NCBI RefSeq assembly: GCF_000733945.1 | Contig: NZ_JPOL01000002.1 | Coordinates: 1,117,001-1,181,000 of the forward strand | Reading direction: 5' to 3' | Source: Flavimarina sp. Hel_I_48 | GTDB lineage: Bacteria; Bacteroidota; Bacteroidia; Flavobacteriales; Flavobacteriaceae | Length of the DNA stretch: 64,000 bases | Part shown: positions 1 to 8,599 of the stretch, piece by piece | Layout: each line of letters begins with the position of its first letter | Numbering within the stretch: the first letter of the stretch is position 1 | The notes under the pieces: model-generated | Databases searched by the model: none | Seen by the model: the letters and a program-made list of their open reading frames with translations, nothing else | What the model was told of the DNA's origin: nothing | Program-made: the position numbers and the translations under genes

Positions 1-132
1 GATGCCGTTCAATATAATGCTGCACTTTATGCTCAGGCTGATTGTATCATTACCAGAAATAAAAAAGACTTCAAAAAGAGTGTTATAAAAGTGCTCACAC
101 CTACCGAATATCTTGCTCAATTGAGCCAATAA
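1..132 (+). CDS. PIN-domain protein, C-terminal fragment
   Basis: The window opens inside a reading frame that encodes 43 residues and ends at a TAA. It contains ADCIITRNKKDF, the typical last acidic motif of PIN-domain ribonucleases (VapC-like toxins), followed by a short tail with LTPTEYL. PIN domains are Mg-dependent RNases, usually the toxin half of toxin-antitoxin pairs. The 5' part, including the first catalytic Asp and any antitoxin gene, lies outside the window, so the toxin-antitoxin role is inferred. It converges on the ABC exporter gene across a 66 bp gap with no clear terminator. Confidence 0.72.
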   Translation, partial: DAVQYNAALYAQADCIITRNKKDFKKSVIKVLTPTEYLAQLSQ

Positions 133-198
133 TCGCTATAAAATGACGTTTTTCGGGTATAAATCAGATTAAAATCAGCAATTTTTCCTGAAAAATAT

Positions 199-2034
199 TT
201 ATTTATATCCTTGCGCCTGTAATTCAAAGAGCTCTGCGTAAAGATTTGGGTTTTGCATCAATTGCTCGTGTGTGCCCAGTTCTAATATTTTCCCGTCCTG
301 AAGCACCAGAATACGGTCTGCCATACGCACGGTACTAAACCGGTGCGAAATGATAATACTGGTTTTTCCTTGCGTAAGGTCAATAAAGCGTTCAAAAACC
401 TCGTATTCTGCCCGGGCATCTAGCGCAGACGTGGGCTCATCAAGGATCATAACTTTTGCATCTTTCATATAGGCACGGGCAAGGGCAACTTTTTGCCATT
501 GACCGCCAGAGAGTTCGCTGCCTTTTTTAAAACGTTTCCCCAGTTGGGTGTCATAGCCTTTTTTAAGATCGTTCACCACTTCACTGGCGAGGCTGAGGCT
601 GGCAGCATTGGCAATTTTGGGATCATTGTTGATCTCCTCGATATCACCCACGGCAATATTTTCACGAAGCGTGAACTCATACCTGAAAAAATCCTGAAAA
701 ATCACCCCAAACATTTTCTGATATTCTTCCCTTCGATACCGCTGTATATTGACTCCGTCTATTAAAATGCTCCCCTGAGTAGGTTCATAAAAACGCAACA
801 ATAATTTTATCAAGGTGGTTTTACCAGCGCCATTTTGCCCTACAAAAGCCATTTTTTCACCAGCTTTGAGTTCGAAGCTAATGCCTTTAATAACTTCTTT
901 TTCGCTCCCGGGATATCCAAAATGGAGATCCTCGATAACGATACCTTGGTGGATCTTTAATGGGATCTCGAGGTAATCGATTTCCGTATCCTCTACCTTA
1001 ATATCTATAAAATCAAAATAGTCCTTGAGATAAAGCGCACTTTCGGTAATACGGGTAAAGTTTGAAAAGAATTGCTGCAAGCTATTCCGTAACCGGTTAA
1101 AAGAAGCCGATAATAATGTAAGTTCACCTATGGTAATATCACCAAAAAGCACACTGCGAATAATCACCACATACGCCCCATAATAACAAATGACACCCAG
1201 ACTATTAAAAATCGCGCTATAAGTGCTCCGCTTTACGGTAAGTTTTTTATTTATATTGTAATACGTATCGCTAAGCCCCTTAAAGCGGTCAGAAACAAAG
1301 TTGGTCAGGCCGAAAAGTTTGATTTCCTTGGCCGTTTTATCATTTGCGCCTATGTACCTTAGGTAATCCAGTTCGCGCCGCTCTGCCGTCCAGCTTCTGG
1401 TAAGGGAATATTGCTGGCCGCTAAAGCGAATCTCATTGATAAAAAGCGGAATTATACTTAATGCAAGCAAAATTATCAGCAGGGGTTCAAAATAAATAAG
1501 TATCGCGATAAGGGAAATGATCGAAATTATGGCCTGTGCCTGCCCCAGTGCATTACTCATAAGCCCTACCCTGCCCTGTGTTTGCGTACGGGCACGTTCG
1601 AGCTTATCATAAAATTCTGAATCTTCCAGCTGCGCCATGCTGATACCACCGGTTTTTTTTATAATCGTAACCGAAGAGCGGTTGTTGTACAAATCACCCA
1701 GGAGACCGTCAGTCACACTTGTTAACCTGCTTATCAAGTCTGAAGCGATGGTAATAATAAACTCAAGAATGACATAGCGCCATAATTGCTCATAATCTGG
1801 AACATCCGCCGCTATCTGCGCAATAATTTCGTCAATGATCAACTTTCCAACCCAGAGGATTACCACAGGCGCAAAGGCATTGATCAATCTGGAGATCGCA
1901 TTAACAAGAAACAAAGACGGACTTGTCGCCCAGATTTCCCGAAAAAAACGAGGTATATAGCGCAAAGCCTGAAAGGACGCTTTTATATCGGTTTTCTTCT
2001 TCTTGTCATTTATACTATTGAGGCGTGAAGCCAT
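199..2034 (-). CDS. ABC exporter, fused membrane and ATPase domains
   Basis: A 611-residue half-transporter. Residues about 35-340 form the membrane domain, with hydrophobic segments near 40-65, 88-104, 165-200 and 275-300. Residues about 365-605 form the nucleotide-binding domain, with Walker A GQNGAGKT (399-406), the signature LSGGQ, Walker B VMILDEP and a switch histidine in IIISHRFST. Fused half-transporters of this kind work as homodimers in the inner membrane and export lipids, peptides or drugs; the substrate cannot be read from the sequence. The gene appears monocistronic: its neighbour upstream on the same strand is a drug-type MFS gene 116 bp away. The start ATG gives a lysine-rich cytoplasmic N-terminus without a signal peptide. 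Confidence 0.92.
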   Translation of the reverse strand: MASRLNSINDKKKKTDIKASFQALRYIPRFFREIWATSPSLFLVNAISRLINAFAPVVILWVGKLIIDEIIAQIAADVPDYEQLWRYVILEFIITIASDLISRLTSVTDGLLGDLYNNRSSVTIIKKTGGISMAQLEDSEFYDKLERARTQTQGRVGLMSNALGQAQAIISIISLIAILIYFEPLLIILLALSIIPLFINEIRFSGQQYSLTRSWTAERRELDYLRYIGANDKTAKEIKLFGLTNFVSDRFKGLSDTYYNINKKLTVKRSTYSAIFNSLGVICYYGAYVVIIRSVLFGDITIGELTLLSASFNRLRNSLQQFFSNFTRITESALYLKDYFDFIDIKVEDTEIDYLEIPLKIHQGIVIEDLHFGYPGSEKEVIKGISFELKAGEKMAFVGQNGAGKTTLIKLLLRFYEPTQGSILIDGVNIQRYRREEYQKMFGVIFQDFFRYEFTLRENIAVGDIEEINNDPKIANAASLSLASEVVNDLKKGYDTQLGKRFKKGSELSGGQWQKVALARAYMKDAKVMILDEPTSALDARAEYEVFERFIDLTQGKTSIIISHRFSTVRMADRILVLQDGKILELGTHEQLMQNPNLYAELFELQAQGYK

Positions 2035-2055
2035 GGGCAGATTTATTGGGAAATT

Positions 2056-2072
2056 CAGTCAAAAATCGACTA
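2056..2072. repeat. 17-nt AGTC/GACT dyad, copy 1
   Basis: CAGTCAAAAATCGACTA lies in the gap between the ABC exporter and the MFS gene. A near-identical sequence (14 of 17 bases, differing only in the central A/T run) lies at 29772-29788, also intergenic. Each contains AGTC-N7-GACT arms. The function is unknown and chance similarity is possible. Confidence 0.25.
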
Positions 2073-2150
2073 TTTAAGGGCATTTTTGAGTCAATAAAAG
2101 CAATTTTTCCGAAGAAAGCATCGCTGAATTTATTGAAAAACAAACGGATT

Positions 2151-3362
2151 TTAGGCATGCACCGGGGTGAATTCAGCCTTCTGCCTATAGATAATTATGA
2201 GTGCCAGGCTACAAATCGCACAGCCTACCAGTATATAAAAGAGTGGGATAATGCTTTCTGTTACAAATGTTGAAACAAGCACACTAAAAACAGAACCAAA
2301 AAACATGCTCATACTCCCTATAAGTGCCGAAGCACTCCCCGCCTGGATGGTAAATGGATCCAGCGCCAGTGCGGTAACATTGGGATTCTGAAAACCTATA
2401 AAAAACAACATAAAAAAGAGTATGGGATAAATCACCCAAAACGAAGGCGCTAAAAACGCGGCGGCCAGACCTCCTATCGTCAATACCGTCAACATGATAC
2501 TGGTGGAAAAAGTTATACTGAAAAGGGAGAAATGTTTAAGAACCACCCTGTTGATCTGACTACCAAGTATAAGTCCGGCGGCATTTCCACCAAAAACCCA
2601 ACCAAACTGCTGCTCATCCAGCCCAAAATATTGACTGAACAGAAATGGTGCGCTCGAAACATAAGCGAGCAAAGCACCCAGTGAAAATCCCCTTGCAGTC
2701 GCAAATATGAAAAATTCCCTGTTCCTCAAAATAGAAATATATTCCCTGACAACCGCTTTAGGATGAAGACTGGTATTGCGGTTAGGCTTAGCACTTTCCG
2801 GCAAAATATAGGTCACATTAAAAAGCATCAGAGCTGCAAAAACGGCAAGGATAAAGAATACTGCCTGCCAGTTGAACGCGGCCACAATGACCCCGCCCAC
2901 CGTGGGGGCAATAATAGGCGCAACACCCATAATGAGCATAAGCGTTGAAAGTACATCAGCAACCTGATTTTTTTTGAAAAGATCACGTACAATGGCTTTT
3001 GAAGCAACCATGCCCGCACAACCACCCAGGGCAAGAAAAAAACGGGAAATGACAAGTGCATATAAATTCCAGCTAAAAGCACAAAGCAAACAAGAAACAA
3101 TAAAAATACCAAGGCCGATAATAAGTGGCTTGCGACGACCAAAACGGTCCATAAGTGGACCGTAGGCCAATTGACCCAGGGAAATACCAATAAAATAACT
3201 TGTTAAGGTAAGTCCCACTCGGCTAATATCTATCCCAAAATCACTTGCCACGTTCTCAAAACCGGGCAGGTACATATCTATGGAAAATGGACCCAATGCA
3301 ATGAGCGTTCCCAGGATGAGTACGATTCTATTTTTTGATTTTGTGCGCAGGCGTTCGGTCAT
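2151..3362 (-). CDS. MFS multidrug efflux transporter, Bcr/CflA type
   Basis: A 403-residue protein with about twelve hydrophobic segments. The N-terminal half carries the Bcr/CflA signature region (GPFSIDMYLPGF near residues 22-33) and the MFS loop motif GPLMDRFGRRKP after the second helix. Family members are inner-membrane proton antiporters that expel drugs such as bicyclomycin, sulfonamides or chloramphenicol. The exact substrate is unknown. A TAATTTTG box at 3379-3386 on the minus strand gives a short leader of roughly 10 nt. There is no obvious partner gene. Confidence 0.9.
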   Translation of the reverse strand: MTERLRTKSKNRIVLILGTLIALGPFSIDMYLPGFENVASDFGIDISRVGLTLTSYFIGISLGQLAYGPLMDRFGRRKPLIIGLGIFIVSCLLCAFSWNLYALVISRFFLALGGCAGMVASKAIVRDLFKKNQVADVLSTLMLIMGVAPIIAPTVGGVIVAAFNWQAVFFILAVFAALMLFNVTYILPESAKPNRNTSLHPKAVVREYISILRNREFFIFATARGFSLGALLAYVSSAPFLFSQYFGLDEQQFGWVFGGNAAGLILGSQINRVVLKHFSLFSITFSTSIMLTVLTIGGLAAAFLAPSFWVIYPILFFMLFFIGFQNPNVTALALDPFTIQAGSASALIGSMSMFFGSVFSVLVSTFVTESIIPLFYILVGCAICSLALIIIYRQKAEFTPVHA

Positions 3363-3378
3363 AAATTTTACTAAGCTG

Positions 3379-3386
3379 CAAAATTA
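3379..3386 (-). promoter_or_regulatory. -7 promoter box for the Bcr/CflA gene
   Basis: On the minus strand TAATTTTG matches the Bacteroidota -7 consensus TAnnTTTG and ends 16 bp before the start codon. A TTG at 3403-3405 is the best -33 candidate, but the 16 bp spacing is shorter than usual. Confidence 0.45.
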
Positions 3387-3489
3387 AATGGAGGTTTGTA
3401 GACAATGCAGTAAATAACGTTATTAAAATGATAAATTCAAGGTAACGTTATCGCGCCAAAGCCCATATCATCAGTGTTTTGTTCAATAA

Positions 3490-4197
3490 TTACATGGGAA
3501 TTTCCATTATTAAAACTTCACTGTCTTTTATAGCATTGATCTTTAAAACGTCAACATCCCAAATACCAAAACCATCCCTTTTATCAAGCGTTTGACCTTC
3601 CACTTCGAGTGTGCCTTCAAGTACAAAAATATATACGCCGTTTTGGTTGTTTTTTACCTTATACTCTAAATTCACATCCGTATCAAGGTTACCCAAATGA
3701 AACCACGCATCCTGATTGATCCATACCCCGGCATCTGTTTTTTCTGGAGAAATAATTTGCTGAAGTTTGTTTTTTCGATCAGCGGGATTTAAGGTTATTT
3801 GCTCATAGCGCGGTGTTATATCAAGATCCCTGGGAAGTACCCAGATTTGCAAAAATTCTACCTTTTCATCCTGGTTTTTATTGCGCTCGCTATGTCTTAC
3901 GCCCGTACCGGCACTCATGATCTGGACATCGCCGTTCCTAATAACGGTTTTATTGCCCATACTATCTTCATGAACTAAATCCCCCTGTAGCGGTATAGAA
4001 ACAATTTCCATGTTTTTATGAGGGTGCGTGCCAAAACCCATCCCGCCAGCAACCTTATCATCGTTTAGGACTCGGAGCGCTCCAAACTGCATACGTTCTG
4101 GATCATGATAATTTGCAAAACTGAAAGTATGCCTACTATGTAACCAACCGTGGTTTGCATCTCCTCGTGTTTCTGCCTTGTGTAAAATAGCCTTCAT
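3490..4197 (-). CDS. Pirin family protein (YhhW-like)
   Basis: A 235-residue bicupin. The N-terminal cupin shows the pirin signature: HGWLHSRHTFSFANY near residue 16, GFGTHPHKNMEIVSIPL, and the metal-ligand region GTGVRHSERN. Pirins of the YhhW type bind a metal and some cleave quercetin; in most bacteria the role is unproven. The second cupin (about 150-235) is degenerate in metal ligands, as usual. Monocistronic, with no clear promoter box in the AT-rich 5' region. Confidence 0.9.
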   Translation of the reverse strand: MKAILHKAETRGDANHGWLHSRHTFSFANYHDPERMQFGALRVLNDDKVAGGMGFGTHPHKNMEIVSIPLQGDLVHEDSMGNKTVIRNGDVQIMSAGTGVRHSERNKNQDEKVEFLQIWVLPRDLDITPRYEQITLNPADRKNKLQQIISPEKTDAGVWINQDAWFHLGNLDTDVNLEYKVKNNQNGVYIFVLEGTLEVEGQTLDKRDGFGIWDVDVLKINAIKDSEVLIMEIPM

Positions 4198-4588
4198 TAG
4201 AAATATTTTTGGGGTTTCAACTTTAGTGCTGTTTGAATATACTTTATAAATATTCGGAAACTGTTTTTAGGTAGTCGTAAGAACCGGGCAAAAAATACAA
4301 ATGGTTTTAAAAAAGCTTCTAAACTTTATAAAACACAACTGGGAAATACTGAATAAAGCAAAATATAAACGTAATTTTTACAGTTATCCAACCCAAATAA
4401 TGAAATAAAAACGTCTTTCGTTTACCATTTTTAATAAAAAAATCTTTCGGATTTTGCCATATAGAATTCCAAATTCGCCTGAGAACCAACTAATCGAAAA
4501 AAATAACACAAAAAAAATAACACCAATTGCAATTCATAATTTATCATATATTAAGCACCCAAAAAATCAACAACCAACAATCCAAAGC
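4198..4588. other. Intergenic region between pirin and CotH genes
   Basis: About 390 bp of AT-rich sequence between two divergent genes. An open frame continues upstream of the CotH start to 4454, but its 45 residues are low-complexity (Asn/Lys/Ile) and precede a clean signal peptide, so they are taken as untranslated leader. I see no terminator, RNA gene or clear -7 box here. Confidence 0.5.
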
Positions 4589-6283
4589 ATGAAGAAATTC
4601 TACACGCTGTTCCTATTCTTTCTCATTTCAATAAACCTTCAGGCTCAGGAATCCTACAACCTTGCCATTCCTGTAGATAGATATCAGATAGATCCTACCA
4701 ATGGAATCATAATTTGCAATATTGACATTTCACAATTTCCAGATCTATCCAGTTTTGAATCGGTTGTACTCGAACTTGAAAACACTTATAAATTTATTTC
4801 AAATCCTGGTAAGATCAGCCATCAAACGACATACACTGTAGAAAATGAGGCCAGGACCTATGTGCTTTATTTCAGTAATATACCGCTTATAGCCATTAAT
4901 GCGGAATCTATAGTGGATGAACCCAAAAAAACCGCAACTTTTGTTTATGCAGATGCTGATGGGGTAAAAAAATCTATCACCGGTATTGAACTGCGGGGAG
5001 GTTCCTCACAGCGATTTCCAAAAAAAACCTATGATCTGGAATTTTGGGAGGATGAAGCTGGGGAAGATAATAAGGACATGCAATTTGATAACCTGCGTGA
5101 AGACGATGACTGGATTTTAGATGCTTTATACAATGAACCCTTGCGCATGCGCGCTTTTTCAAGTCATAAACTTTGGCTTGATATGCACACGCCCTATTAT
5201 CTGGACGAAGAAGAAGATGCAAAATCTGGTGCAGATGTCATGTACGTAGATTTATTCCTGAATAATAAATACAATGGTCTTTATATGCTTTCTGAGCAGG
5301 TTGACAGTAAACAACTTGAATTAAAAAGTTTTAAAGATGAGGAAATACGAGGTGAGCTCTACAAAGCAGAACTTAAGAAAGATGCAACTTTGTTTTCAAA
5401 TGCAAATGCTTATGATAATACAAAGGAAAGATGGGACGGTTTTGAACTAAAACATCCAGATGAGGATGAAAAGATAGACTGGTCAAAACTATATGATTTT
5501 GTAGATTTTACAGCAAATTCCAGTAAGACTGATTTTGATGCGGGTATAGCAGATCGTTTACATATAGAAAACGCTATAGATTATTATATTTTTCTAAACG
5601 TGGTTAGTGCTTACGACAATAGGGGCAAAAACTATTATATAGGTAAATACAATCAGGAAAATCCGTACTTTTTCGCGCCATGGGACCTGGATGGGACTTT
5701 TGGTGTTAAATGGGATGGCACTTATCAGGATGTTACCGAAGGTATTTTGACTAACACCCTTTTTTCAAGACTCTTTGGAGATGGCACTACCAAAGAAATG
5801 AAACATCAGGTTTATGATCGCTATGTGGAGCTGCGCAAAGGTGTTCTCAGCAACGAGCAATTGTTAGGCAGGCTTTCAGCCAACTACAATACGCTGAGAT
5901 ATAATAAAGTTTACGAGCGCGAAAACCTGATATGGAAAAACTATCCCTACAACACCGCCGCAAAAGAATACACAGATACCTGGACGGCAGAAAGACTCGC
6001 GTATCTGGATTCTTATTTTGAGGAATATAATCTGGGGATCAACACGCCAGGTAAAGAACAACAGCAAGCGATCATCTATCCCGTACCCGCCAGTAGCACA
6101 TTGTACATCAAAACAAAAGTCCTACAACCTCAACCTTTTACCATTTATAACCTTCAGGGACAAACAATTGAAAGTGGTGCGATACAAACTGCGGAAACTT
6201 CTATTAATGTTAGTCTTCTTAGTAACGGGATTTACGTCTTGCACTTAGGAAACGATAACATGAAATTTATTGTTCAGCATTAA
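4589..6283 (+). CDS. CotH-kinase family protein, secreted, T9SS-sorted
   Basis: A 564-residue protein from the ATG at 4589, chosen because it begins a standard signal peptide (MKKFYTLFLFF... ending LQAQ). The middle of the protein carries the CotH kinase pattern: ELRGGSSQRFPKKTYDLEF, a basic/aromatic ATP-site segment, then NNKYNGLYMLSEQVD and PWDLDGTFG, whose DLD provides metal-binding acids. The last ~75 residues (YPVPASSTLYI ... GIYVLHLGNDNMKFIVQH) match a type A T9SS sorting domain, so the protein is probably exported and anchored to the surface. CotH proteins phosphorylate spore-coat proteins in Bacillus; the target in a non-sporulating flavobacterium is unknown. No functional neighbours are evident. 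Confidence 0.87.
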   Translation: MKKFYTLFLFFLISINLQAQESYNLAIPVDRYQIDPTNGIIICNIDISQFPDLSSFESVVLELENTYKFISNPGKISHQTTYTVENEARTYVLYFSNIPLIAINAESIVDEPKKTATFVYADADGVKKSITGIELRGGSSQRFPKKTYDLEFWEDEAGEDNKDMQFDNLREDDDWILDALYNEPLRMRAFSSHKLWLDMHTPYYLDEEEDAKSGADVMYVDLFLNNKYNGLYMLSEQVDSKQLELKSFKDEEIRGELYKAELKKDATLFSNANAYDNTKERWDGFELKHPDEDEKIDWSKLYDFVDFTANSSKTDFDAGIADRLHIENAIDYYIFLNVVSAYDNRGKNYYIGKYNQENPYFFAPWDLDGTFGVKWDGTYQDVTEGILTNTLFSRLFGDGTTKEMKHQVYDRYVELRKGVLSNEQLLGRLSANYNTLRYNKVYERENLIWKNYPYNTAAKEYTDTWTAERLAYLDSYFEEYNLGINTPGKEQQQAIIYPVPASSTLYIKTKVLQPQPFTIYNLQGQTIESGAIQTAETSINVSLLSNGIYVLHLGNDNMKFIVQH

Positions 6284-6451
6284 TATTAGGGTTAGTACAA
6301 AATTATTTTTACCTATAAACCTCTTAAACAGACTGGTTCCTGCCCTAACTAGCAAGAATAAAGGCGTTTTACTAAAATTAAAATTGGCAATCATTTATAA
6401 CATCTACAGTTTAAAACATGTATTTTTAAAGGAACCAATTAAAATTTAAAA

Positions 6452-7168
6452 ATGAAATATAGAATTACCACAGTTGCTTTAATGCTAACCCTTATGGCGT
6501 GCAAGACCGAAAATAAACCTAACGGAGAGACTGTTCCAGAGAATGAAATGGCGCAGGAAACCAAAGAGAATCTTAGTCCGGCGGAAGAAACCGGTAAGGA
6601 GATTGCTATGGCCAGTGGTGCAGACAACTGGGATAATGTAAGCGAAATACAATTTACGTTCAATGTAGATCGTGGGGAAAGCCATATGGAACGCAGCTGG
6701 GTATGGAATCCTAAATCGCATGATGTTAAGATGATGAGCGAAAAGGACACGGTAAATTACAACCGCGACGCGGAGATGGATAGTATTGCCACAAACACTG
6801 ATAAAGCTTTTATTAATGATGCTTACTGGCTTTTGCCCCAGATGCACTTAATCTGGGATAAAGATGCTACCGTAACGGTACAGGATACGGCAACCGCACC
6901 CATAAGCAGCGAGAAAATGAAAAAAATCACCTTGACCTACCCAGACCAGGGCGGTTACACACCAGGTGATGCCTATGATTTTTTCTACGGTGACGACAAT
7001 ATGATCAAAGAATGGATCTACCGTAAAGGCAATGCTTCAGAATATTCTATGGTAACGACCTGGGAAGATTATAAAGAGCATGGTGGAATAGACATTTCCA
7101 CAATGCACAGTTCAAAAGATGGTAAAACGAAATTATTTTTTACCGATGTGGAGGTAAAAACGGAATAA
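6452..7168 (+). CDS. Hypothetical lipoprotein
   Basis: A 238-residue protein beginning MKYRITTVALMLTLMAC, a type II signal peptide with Cys17 as the lipidated residue. A Glu/Asn-rich linker (about 18-55) precedes a folded region rich in Trp, Asp and Tyr, including DNWDNVSEIQFTFNV and MERSWVWNPKSHDVKMM. I do not recognise a named family. The pattern (start-of-fold DNW, repeated W-x-W) recalls periplasmic lipoproteins of flavobacteria of unknown role. It is followed 20 bp later by a bidirectional terminator shared with the convergent MFS gene. Confidence 0.7.
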   Translation: MKYRITTVALMLTLMACKTENKPNGETVPENEMAQETKENLSPAEETGKEIAMASGADNWDNVSEIQFTFNVDRGESHMERSWVWNPKSHDVKMMSEKDTVNYNRDAEMDSIATNTDKAFINDAYWLLPQMHLIWDKDATVTVQDTATAPISSEKMKKITLTYPDQGGYTPGDAYDFFYGDDNMIKEWIYRKGNASEYSMVTTWEDYKEHGGIDISTMHSSKDGKTKLFFTDVEVKTE

Positions 7169-7187
7169 ATCAGGTGTTTTTTACCTT

Positions 7188-7225
7188 AAAAAGGGCTTTT
7201 GCATGCGTGCGAAAGCCTTTTTTTT
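7188..7225. terminator. Bidirectional intrinsic terminator
   Basis: A-run, GGCTTT (7194-7199), an internal GC-rich loop, AAAGCC (7212-7217), then a T-run. It lies between the convergent lipoprotein and MFS genes and can serve both; the stop codon of the MFS gene sits inside the T-run. Confidence 0.75.
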
Positions 7226-8372
7226 ATTTTCGTTTTAGAAAGAAACCGAGAAACGCGGCGATCAAGACGAAACACAGCAAAGCAAAAAAACTACTCTTCA
7301 GATTGAAAGATTGTGCTAAAAAACCCAGAAAAACAGGTCCCAGTAAAAGTCCCACAAAGCCAGATCCCGCAATAAAGCTTATACCTTCCGCGGCCTCTAT
7401 TTCAGTAAGGTTTCCGCTATAGCGAAAAAGTTCTGGCACTACTACAGAAAGTCCCAATCCCACAAAACCAAAACCTGAAATGGCCACCCAGGTCATACCG
7501 CTGAGCACCAGTCCAAAACCCAGCGCTGCAAGGATACAACCTGCGATTATAATCTTACGTGAACCGTAATTATTACTTACCGCATCTCCAAAAAAGCGAC
7601 CAAAAGCCATCATTCCATTAAAAACTGCATAACCAAAACCAAAAAGCCCGGCTGCCGCCAGCGTTACCCGTTCAAGATACAGCGCGCTCCAGTCTACGAT
7701 AGCGCCTTCTGCCGCCATGACCATAAAGCTGATAATGGCGAGCCCCAGTAATGGCCTTAAATGCTTTAGTTTAAAGCCTTCTTCATTCTTGGCCTTTTCT
7801 GCACGAAGATATATGTATGTATTCATACAAATAAAGTTCACAAAAAGTAGCAGGAGGATTACAGCGATCACATGCACGAGAGCAGATGGTACAATGGGGA
7901 TCAATAAAGTACCCACGCCAGCGCCCAGCATACCCCCCAGGCTAAAAAACGCGTGGGATAGTGACATAAACTGAATTTTATCTTCTTTTTCCATATGGGT
8001 GACAAGGGTATTCATAGTAACGTCGGTAAGTCCTGAAAAAGCACCTATAATATATAATGAAGCACAAAGCCAAAAATAGTTGGGAGCTGCAAAGGGACCG
8101 GCAAAACTTATGCAAAATGCGGTAATCGCAAATGCCATGACCCTCCCCAGGCCAAAACGAACTAGGAGTTTAGGTACAAACGGAATCATGCTCAAAGTAC
8201 CCAAGGCCAAAAAAAATACCGCAAAGCCCAATTCCCCTTCCGAAATGTTCAAATTTTCGGTTATACGAGGAATATATATCGCCCAGGTACCAAAGAGCAC
8301 ATTAAGGCTTAAAAACAGGAGTACGGCAGAAAAGTAACGTTTATGGGTTAGGATAAGCTTTAGGGACTTCAT
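7224..8372 (-). CDS. MFS transporter
   Basis: A 382-residue protein with about twelve hydrophobic segments. The start is placed at the ATG at 8372 (MKSLKLILTHKRYF), seven codons inside the longest frame, because the upstream residues are hydrophilic and the downstream start directly precedes the first membrane segment. The fold and length fit the fucose/galactose-permease-like or YbjJ-like MFS branch, including GLTDVTMNTLVTHMEKE between helices 4 and 5. The substrate is unknown. The gene is single and convergent with the lipoprotein gene across a shared terminator. Confidence 0.85.
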   Translation of the reverse strand: MKSLKLILTHKRYFSAVLLFLSLNVLFGTWAIYIPRITENLNISEGELGFAVFFLALGTLSMIPFVPKLLVRFGLGRVMAFAITAFCISFAGPFAAPNYFWLCASLYIIGAFSGLTDVTMNTLVTHMEKEDKIQFMSLSHAFFSLGGMLGAGVGTLLIPIVPSALVHVIAVILLLLFVNFICMNTYIYLRAEKAKNEEGFKLKHLRPLLGLAIISFMVMAAEGAIVDWSALYLERVTLAAAGLFGFGYAVFNGMMAFGRFFGDAVSNNYGSRKIIIAGCILAALGFGLVLSGMTWVAISGFGFVGLGLSVVVPELFRYSGNLTEIEAAEGISFIAGSGFVGLLLGPVFLGFLAQSFNLKSSFFALLCFVLIAAFLGFFLKRK

Positions 8373-8585
8373 GAATTGGTTGTTTTTCGGCAACTAAAAA
8401 ATAACACAAAAGCTTTTAAGTCATCTATTTTATATTGATAAATTTCAATTGCGATTTGACTCACCACTGCTGTCAAAACTAATTAATAATGATAAGGCCT
8501 TAAAATGTGCAATTTAAGGCCGTAAATTGGCGGTTTTTAAACATATTTGGTAGTTTCTTAATACATTTTTCCTTTCAATAATCAT

Positions 8586-8593
8586 TACTTTTG
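8586..8593 (+). promoter_or_regulatory. -7 promoter box of the kynurenine operon
   Basis: TACTTTTG fits TAnnTTTG exactly and ends only 6 bp before the ATG at 8600, so transcription would begin at or next to the start codon and the mRNA would be nearly leaderless. No convincing TTG element is visible at the usual distance upstream. Confidence 0.55.
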
Positions 8594-8599
8594 CATTCT

